Assembly: GCA_037039685.1 (NCBI GenBank)
Contig: JAWNGF010000007.1
Span: 1,550,001-1,614,000, forward strand
From: Ceratobasidium sp. AG-K
Taxonomy: Eukaryota > Basidiomycota > Agaricomycetes > Cantharellales > Ceratobasidiaceae
Length of the DNA stretch: 64,000 nt
Reading direction: 5' to 3'
Part shown: one piece after another, positions 56,582 through 64,000 of the stretch
Layout of the letters: each line of letters begins with the position of its first letter
Numbering within the stretch: the first letter of the stretch is position 1
Notes under the pieces: generated by a model
The model's input: only the letters and a program-made list of their open reading frames with translations
Told to the model about the DNA's origin: nothing
The model's database searches: none
Translations under genes and position numbers: made by a program

Positions 56582-59500
56582 ATGAGGGTTCCTATTGCTG
56601 AAGTTATCGTAGCATATTCCCTTGGCAAACCACTTGCAGTCAACTCAACCAGATATCGATATGGTTCTATTATAAACCAACATCTACAAACATCGGGATC
56701 CGCACGAATGTCAGAGTCCATCTCGAGAACTGCGCGGTAAGTTGGGTATATATATTAATGAGACTGATTCGAAATAGATACAGCATGGTTCAGGAGCAAG
56801 TCGAGCTCATCTACGGCAAACGGGACCGCAGCAGGTCTATGCGCTTGTTCGAAGCAGAAAATGACGAAGCAACGATAATTGACAGCTATCGCCAGATCCA
56901 AGCGCTGTTTCAACAGCTGCAAGTAAGCACCACTAGATAAAGATATCACATACCCGGTGCTGACAGGGATGTAGCTTGACGCCAGTCTCGGCGCGTGGAG
57001 CATTGTGAATAGGCAGCTGGTGGTAGGTCAAATGCATCAGTAATGTTGACCCGACACTCACTTCTCTGGTATAGAACACCCGGCTGGAAGGTCTCAAAGC
57101 GGTCATGCTTGCCACACATGACTCCAGCTTGTCCATGGAGATTAATCGTCGGAATTGCACCGAAAACACTCGCATCGATGTCTTGTCTGGTCTCGACAGT
57201 TGGTACACTGACCCTGACTCGCCAAACGTCTACTGGATGAACGGTCTCGCCGGTACTGGCAAGACCACCATTGCGTGTACGTTCGCGGATACGCTCAAGA
57301 AGCGAAATCAGCTAGCTGCGAGCTTCTTCTGCACTCGTAGCTCGGCAGAGTGCCAGGACGTAACCCGGATCATCCCCACCATCGCATACCAGCTTGCCCG
57401 CTACTCCACCCCGTTTCAGTCAGCCCTCTGTCGGATGCTGGAGGACAATCCAGACCTCGGTACACGCATGATATCCACTCAGTTCGAGAGCCTGCTGAAG
57501 AACCCACTGATGGAAGTCAAGGCTGCAATGCCGGAGGGGCTGGTGGTGGTGATCGATGCTCTGGACGAGTGCACGGCGAGTAGTGGAGTAGAGACCGTGC
57601 TTGACACGCTGCTTCGAAGCGCTGTAGATCTGCCGCTTAAGTTCTTTGTAGCGAGCCGACCGGCGCCAAACATCCGAGACAGAATCGAAACCCGGCCTGA
57701 CGGATCGCGTATCGGGGTGCTACACGACATCGAGCGATCGCTGGTGCAAGGAGACATTAGGCTATATATACAAGAAGGGCTGCCGTCACTACCAATGCCT
57801 GAGGTTGAGAAGCTGGCCGAGCGATCTGGAAGCCTCTTCATCTATGCAGCGATGGCCGTCCGATATATCCAAGCCGGAGAGGAAACTGGAGACTTAGACG
57901 AGCATGTAGCAGCAATGTTGTCGGGCGTCCCAGTATCGAACCCAAACGAGAAGCACACCGAGATCGACGAGCTATACCTGACCATTTTGCGGGCAGCGGA
58001 TGAGAAAATGAGAGAGGGAGACAGAGAGGGAGACAGAAAGGAACGAATGAGGCACGTGCTCTGGACGGTTGTATGCGCTCGGGAGCCAATCACCATCGAG
58101 ACCTTGGCGCTACTGGCGAATGTCGAGCCGAACAAAGCAAAGGCCATGCTACGACACCTGCATTCGGTGCTGTACAAGCCCGAAGGAGGTGATGTTATAT
58201 CGACCATACATGCATCGTTTACGGACTTTATGCTCGACCTGACCCGCTCAGGCGTTTTCTTCTGCGACTCGAGGCAGTACAGCTGGCTGCTTACCCGACA
58301 GTGCTTCAGATCGATGCAGAAGCAGCTGCGTTTTAACATATGCAGGCTAGATTCATCGCATCAAACCGATCAGCAAGTGCCTCAGCTGAAGGAGCGTGTA
58401 GAGAAAGCGATCTCGCCAACACTCGGTTACGTGTGCCAGTACTGGGGAGATCATCTGAACCAATCATGCGACTCGAACGGGCTCTATGAGCTTCTGGATG
58501 CGTTTTTGTCGGAGCAACTGCTGTTCTGGATGGAAGTAATGAACCTGAAGCGGCGGATTGGAGAAGGTGTCCGGGCGGTGCTGGGAGCAAAGCTGTGGCT
58601 TGCGGTGAGTAAGAGGATTTAGCTCATGCTAGTAGACACTTTGTGAACCCATGTACAGATCAATCATCCTTCATCCGAGCTCCTGGCCCTGGCTGAAGAT
58701 GCTCGCAACTTTGTCACTTCCTTTGCAGCAAATGCCATCTGCCAAAGTACACCCCACATTTACGTATCAGCTCTCTCGTTAGCGCATCATTCGAATGGGG
58801 TTTACCAGCGCTACTGGAATCGAACACGCGGACTGATAGAACCGAAAGGCGCAGGCATCGATGGGAGATACGAGACTACTATTGCAAGCTGGAAGGCGGC
58901 TGTGTCTGTACTCTCGGTTGCATACTCCCGCGACGGAGCCTACATTGTCTTTGGAGGCAAAAATGGCACTCTCACCGTTAGAGACGCCTATGATGGCACG
59001 ACCGTGGGTGGCACATTCGATGGTCATACAGGCACCGTATACTCGGTCGCATTCTCATTTGACGGCACCCGCATTGTCTCCGGCTCCGAGGACTGTACCG
59101 TTCGTGTCTGGGACGTGCAAGATGGCACTCCTGCTGGTGCACCATTCCAGGGACATCTCAAACCTGTCACATCAGTCGCCTTCTCACCTGATGGCACATA
59201 CATCGCCTCCGGTTCAAGAGATGGGACAGCCCGAGTTTGGAACGTCCGGGGTGGCGGTCTTATCGGCACTCCGTTTCAGCATCATACTGGTCCTATCACT
59301 TCGTTAGCAATCTCGCCTGACGGCAAGCTTATTGCCTCCGGTAGTGGTGACCGTACCATTCGAGTCTGGCATGCAAGCGACGGTACTCTTGCTAGCAATA
59401 CTCTCGAAGGCCATACCCAGCTTGTCTCGTCTGTCGCATTCTCTCCTGACGGTTCGCGTATTGTCTCTGGCTCCGACGATCACACCGTCCGCCTATGGGA

Positions 59501-60948
59501 CGTACAGAGCAGCAGCCAGGTTGGCACTCCTTTTCGAGGCCATACTGGCTGGATAACCTCGGTGGCGTTCTCTCCGGACGGCAGCACTATTGCCTCTGCC
59601 TCTCAAGATCGAACTGTGAGGGTCTGGAGGGTGCAGAACTGCGAGCCCGTCGGTGCACCGTTTGACGGACACACCCAGAGAATTACGTCCATATCCTATT
59701 CACCTGATGGCACGCGCATTGTATCTGGATCTTTTGACCGTACCGTCCGCATCTGGAGAGTGCAAGGTATCCAGCTTGTCGACGGCGCTTCTCAGGGCCA
59801 TAGGCATATTGTCTTATCAGTAGCGTTTTCGCCTGATGGTAAGCTTGTTGCCTCCGGCTCCTCTGACGGGATTCTTCGCGTGTGGAGTGCTCTCGACGGC
59901 TCCCTCGTCAATCCTCCTTTCATAGGTCATTCCCACCTTATCGTCTCAGTGACGTTCTCGCCTGATAGCGCTCGCATCATATCGGGTTCCTCCGATCGCA
60001 CCATCCGGGTATGGAACATAGCGGACGGGTCTCTCGTTTTCCCTCCGCTTGAAGGTCACAGCGATGTTGTCTCAGCGGTAGCAGTCTCGTCCGATGGTAG
60101 ATGCATCGCCTCTGGCTCCGGGCCCGCCGATTGTACAATACGCCTCTGGGACGTACACAGCAGCACACCTGTCAGTACTGTCCTCAGTGGTCATACTGGA
60201 GCGGTCAACTCGGTCGCATTCTCGCCAGATGGTCGGCTTCTCGTCTCGGGTTCGAGTGACAGGAGTATCCGTATCTGGAGCGTGCAGGATGGCTCTTTAG
60301 TCGGTGATCCGTTTACCGGACATACTGGCGGCGTTAGATCGGTGACATTCTCACCCGATGGCACTCGTATTGTGTCAGGTTCTGTCGACTTTACACTCTG
60401 CGTCTGGGATGTGAAGGACGGCTCTCTGGTCGGTGCTCCACTTGAAGGACACACTGACTGGGTGTCAGCTGTAGCAGCATCACCCGATGGTACGCGCGTC
60501 GCCTCCAGCTCCTGGGATCGCACTATACGCTTGTGGAACATGCAAGATGGAAAATTTAGTAGCACACTCCATGGACATACCGATTCAATCGAATCGATAG
60601 CGTTCTCGCCCAATGGCATGTACCTGGTTTCCGGCTCTCGAGACTCCAGCATTCGGGTTTGGGATGTGGGTGGTAGTACCCCCGCAATTGGTACTTTACT
60701 TTCGTAGCTTGTTGAGCCGATAAATCTGACTTTCTTATTACCTTCTCGTAGGTACCTGGACGACAAGAGGTGATGGATGGGTGGTAGGCCACAACTCAGA
60801 GCTTCTTTTTTGGCTTCCATCCGATCTTTCGCGGTGTCTTCCAACACCATATAACGAGTGGTCTATTGGGCCCCAAGGCCCAATCTACGTTGACTATGAG
60901 AGCTGTCTGATTGGTAGTGTGTGGCATCAATGCTATCTCTCGGAATGA
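56582..60948 (+). CDS. NACHT-WD40 NLR-like protein (14 WD40 repeats)
   Basis: Exons 56582-56736, 56778-56922, 56975-57022, 57075-58604, 58659-60690 and 60752-60948 join in frame to about 1368 residues. The NACHT NTPase has Walker A GLAGTGKTTIA at about residue 173 and Walker B LVVVIDALDEC at about 271, followed by the usual helical part. From about residue 700, fourteen WD40 repeats (VAFSPDG..IVSGS.D.TVRVWD pattern) should form two seven-bladed propellers, then a 65-residue cap (WSIGPQGPIYVDYESC). Fungal proteins of this layout (HET-E/NWD type) act as cytosolic non-self sensors that trigger cell death; that role is inferred. The start is uncertain: the related gene at 62432 has a ~130-residue N-terminal part that I could not find upstream here. 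Exons 3-4 share a near-identical block with that gene. Confidence 0.82.
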
Positions 60949-61138
60949 ACCCTGTATTGCACAACAAAACAAAATTAGAACTCTAATCTGAGCACTTACC
61001 CTTCCAAGGAAGCGCATCCCGCGCAGAGATCATTGTATATGCAGGCTATATATGTATGCTCCGCTGTCAATGAGCGAGGAATCCGCTGGGATAGAAGTCG
61101 ACAAGATGAAATAGTGTCCGCGGACATTACTGTGAACA
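60949..61138. other. 3' flank of the NACHT-WD40 gene
   Basis: Short spacer; no feature seen. Confidence 0.4.
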
Positions 61139-61603
61139 AAAATACCAAGAATTGGTATAAAAGTATCCCGATTCGGTATTTAGAGGAAATTTGGTATGTA
61201 TCTGACCGATTTTAAGGTTGGATCATCTCAATTTTGGGAATCTAAAGTCAAAATATCGAGTTGGAAATTCAAAACAGTGTAAGGTTCTCGTAAGCAATGT
61301 ATCTTAGTTAGCCTAAGCGACGTAGTCGCCGTTAATGACAAGTCTTAACACAATCAATTTGGTAGTATAAACGAGAACAGGGGAATAGGCGGAAACCTAG
61401 GTCCTTTAAAGGACACCGGTCCGATTCATGCGCATACAAGGAACCAAGTCGCCACGCCACGCGTGGCACCTCCACTCCATCTCGTAAGCGTTACAAGCAG
61501 TAGGAAGAATCACCCCACAAAATAGTATAAATGATACTACAACTTGTCCAAAACGGGCAAGGATACTGAATCGGGACACTTTGATACCGAAAATTGGTAT
61601 TTT
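61139..61603. repeat. MITE with ~42-bp terminal inverted repeats
   Basis: 61139-61180 (AAAATACCAAGAATTGG... to GTATCCCGATTCGGTAT) is an inverted copy of 61562-61603 with few mismatches. The 465-bp body has no coding capacity. No clear target-site duplication was seen. A likely relative lies at 43793-44032. Confidence 0.6.
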
Positions 61604-62431
61604 ACACATTTGCAGAGCGGAGAAGGGGCCAAAGCTCCGAGACGCAAGGAAGTTTTGCGGGTCGTGTGATTATCGTAATTCACGCCAGCAAACAAAGTGG
61701 TGGGTGGGACTAGATGTACTCGGCGAGGAGAGAGGCACTTGCTGCTCCTGGGGCGGTTAAGTCATATTTGTGAATCTCCGTAGACTGTAGGTCATCGAGA
61801 CAATGCCAACTTATTTCAATGTCACCAATCTAATGCCACTTTGGTAAGTCGCTTCTTTCATGTACATATACGGTTTAGTCTGTACGCTAGAACTTCGTCC
61901 AAATAGATAATACAAACAACTGCATGAACTGCGAACAAAAGGAAACGAGGCGTGGGCAAGTAGACGATTTTGAGACGCATCGACAAGACGGAAACCAGAA
62001 ACAGGTCAGAAAAATGTCCGATTGATTTAACACCTTATGGTCACACGTGGGCGAGTAAACCATTGTGGTGCCTAACACAAAACTGCGATTGGACCCAGAA
62101 ATCACGATCAGCTGAGTGCGCTCCTGCAGCAAATCTCACGGAATGACGTATGTTAATACACCGACTAGCGCTTGAGGGCAGATGCGGCAAATTAGCCGTG
62201 TGCATGTATGTTCCTAGGGCCCTATTGTTGAATCAAAAGATTTCTCACAGAATCGTCTGCTACTTCAAGCTTAATTACTAAATTTATTACAGAACTGCAG
62301 GACAGGGATCATTACCGTAGGTAACATCACGTGCCACAGCAAGCCCAGAGATCCCCTTTGTTCAAGTGTCGAGTGTACTCCAGCGATATAGGCTATCGGA
62401 GTCTCAGTCACCAATTTACTACTCTGAAGGG
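61604..62431. other. Intergenic, promoter of second NACHT gene
   Basis: No protein-like frame. An in-frame ATG at 62366 would add 22 residues to the next gene; the ATG at 62432 was preferred because MSKPKPRKGFRAK begins a typical basic N-terminus. Confidence 0.4.
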
Positions 62432-64000
62432 ATGTCCAAGCCTAAACCCAGGAAGGGTTTTCGTGCCAAAGCTGCTCATGTGTTAGACATGGCACTGGGC
62501 ACGTCCCAGCCAACAGCGTCTTCTTATCGCAAACCACCTACCCCAACGCCCTCATCTTCAACCCCCCCTTTAGTGGGGTCATCCGTTTTACCTGAGGACT
62601 CAGTTAAAGCAAGTCCAACCCTGCCACCTGAAGCCCCACCTCCCGGGCCGGTAGCCTCTACTTCAACTCCTGCAACGCGACATAGCCAGGGATCAGGTTC
62701 CAAGAGTGAAGCCGTTTGGGATGGACTGCATGCCACGCTCCGTGGGTTACACGAAAGTGCCGTGCTATTTCCGCCTCTTCAGTTAGCGATCGGCGGAGTG
62801 ATATCGGCACTCGCAACCATCGAGGTGAGTATGCTTGCGCTTGAATCCAGAGCTCTAGGAAGAACTTAGTATGGATCATTGAATAGGAGTCGTCCAAGCA
62901 CCGAAACGAGTACATGGCTTTGGCGGTGGAACTAGAGGCGATCAGCGAAGCGCTAAATCAGCATCTACAAACATCTCAGTCCATTCAGATGTCCGAGTCG
63001 ATCACAAGGATCTCCAGGTGAGCCAGGGCCATTGGCCTGTGGGAAGTATCTGAGTCGCATATAGACTAGTTCAAGAGCAGGTGGATCTCATCAGAAGTAA
63101 GCAGGGTCGTAGAAGGATGATGCGCATGTTGGACGCAGAACAAGACGGAGTGGAAATAATGGAATTATATCGCGAAATCCAGGGACTCTTCCGGCAGCTA
63201 AAGGTAATCGTGACAATAAACGGATTATGTGTGCTCCGTGCTGACAGGTATGTAGCTTGACGCCAGTCTCGGCGCGTGGAGCATTGTGAATAGGCAGCTG
63301 GTGGTAGGTCAAATGCATCAGTAATGTTGACCCGACACTCACTTCTCTGGTATAGAACACCCGGCTGGAAGGTCTCAAAGCGGTCATGCTTGCCACACAT
63401 GACTCCAGCTTGTCCATGGAGATTAATCGTCGGAATTGCACCGAAAACACTCGCATCGATGTCTTGTCTGGTCTCGACAGTTGGTACACTGACCCTGACT
63501 CGCCAAACGTCTACTGGATGAACGGTCTCGCCGGTACTGGCAAGACCACCATTGCGTGTACGTTCGCGGATACGCTCAAGAAGCGAAATCAGCTAGCTGC
63601 GAGCTTCTTCTGCACTCGTAGCTCGGCAGAGTGCCAGGACGTAACCCGGATCATCCCCACCATCGCATACCAGCTTGCCCGCTACTCCACCCCGTTCCAG
63701 TCCGCTCTATGTCAAGCACTCGAGGATAATCCAGATCTTGGAACCCGCATGATAACGCTGCAATTTGAAAGTCTACTTAAGCAGCCGTTCAAGCAAGTCG
63801 AAGCTGCGATACCAAAAGGACTCGTGGTAATTATTGATGCGTTGGACGAGTGTTCAGCCAGCAGAGGAGTAGAGACGGTGCTTGATATTTTGCTTCGAAG
63901 CGCTGTAGATCTACCACTCAAATTCTTCGTTACAAGCCGGCCTGCGCCAAACATACGGGACAGAATCGAAACCCGGCCCGACGGGTCACGCACAATTGGG
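62432..64000 (+). CDS. Second NACHT NLR-like gene, 5' part (cut by window end)
   Basis: Exons 62432-62824, 62887-63017, 63065-63203, 63256-63303 and 63356 to beyond 64000, all joining in frame. The first exon gives a basic start (MSKPKPRKGFRAKAAHVL), a Pro/Ser/Thr-rich linker and a helical part (WDGLHATLRGLHESAVLFPP) as in other NWD-type proteins. Exon 5 carries Walker A GLAGTGKTTIA and Walker B LVVIIDALDEC. Intron positions match the gene at 56582. 63241-63696 is almost identical to 56960-57415, then divergence rises sharply. The C-terminal repeat domain is outside the window. It probably has the same sensor-type role; a WD40 end is likely but unseen. Confidence 0.82.

Noticed and set aside
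1..64000. tRNA or rRNA genes
   Set aside because: No cloverleaf with A/B boxes and no rRNA-like stretch found by eye; a tRNA scan would be needed to be certain.

Overview
The window looks like a piece of a basidiomycete genome, most likely Rhizoctonia/Ceratobasidiaceae. That guess rests on short GT-AG introns of about 40-65 nt, a two-zinc-finger STE12 factor, tandem NACHT-WD40 genes and heavy loads of chromodomain Ty3/Gypsy elements. It is inferred from gene families and style, not from a database match.

It falls into two compartments. Bases 1 to about 39,000 are a CpG-poor pile of nested transposons with no convincing host gene. The order is: three related ~460-bp repeats (1-1,900); a dead pogo-like DNA transposon (2,140-3,811); two copies of one Gypsy family (A) in head-to-head orientation (3,852-18,871), one broken by a Tc1-like element in its LTR (9,962-11,547), the other by a CpG-rich CACTA-like element (15,113-17,499). 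Then come two inverted-repeat (foldback) elements, one inside the other (18,872-38,994), which hold an old Gypsy copy (C, 19,477-30,835) and a younger copy (B2, 31,115-38,296). C in turn contains Gypsy B1 (22,496-29,721) and a solo LTR (29,985-30,482). Target-site duplications CTATA, AGGAA, CAAGG, TGATA, TA and CCA support this nesting.

From about 40,900 on the sequence is host-like: two tandem NTF2-like genes; a STE12 transcription factor; a large serine-rich coiled-coil protein read convergently with it; a small single-pass membrane protein sharing a promoter region with the coiled-coil gene; a LINE relic; a complete NACHT gene with 14 WD40 repeats (NLR-like); a MITE; and the 5' part of a second NACHT gene cut by the window end.

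The most unusual signals are in the retrotransposons. Families A and B carry, after the chromodomain, an extra ORF (ORF3) read in another frame across the pol C-terminus, with a TATA-like box 102-105 nt before its ATG inside pol in all four copies. Families A, B and C show an LTR TATA box, then 32-33 nt downstream a 10-12 nt start sequence complementary to the primer-binding site next to the 5' LTR, the layout expected for Tf1/sushi self-priming. The two B2 LTRs differ at 12 positions, 10 of them CpG/TpG or CpG/CpA. In the gene compartment, the two NACHT paralogues share an almost identical ~455-bp block including an intron, flanked by diverged sequence, which suggests gene conversion.

All exon boundaries come from reading splice signals by eye; no search or alignment program was run.
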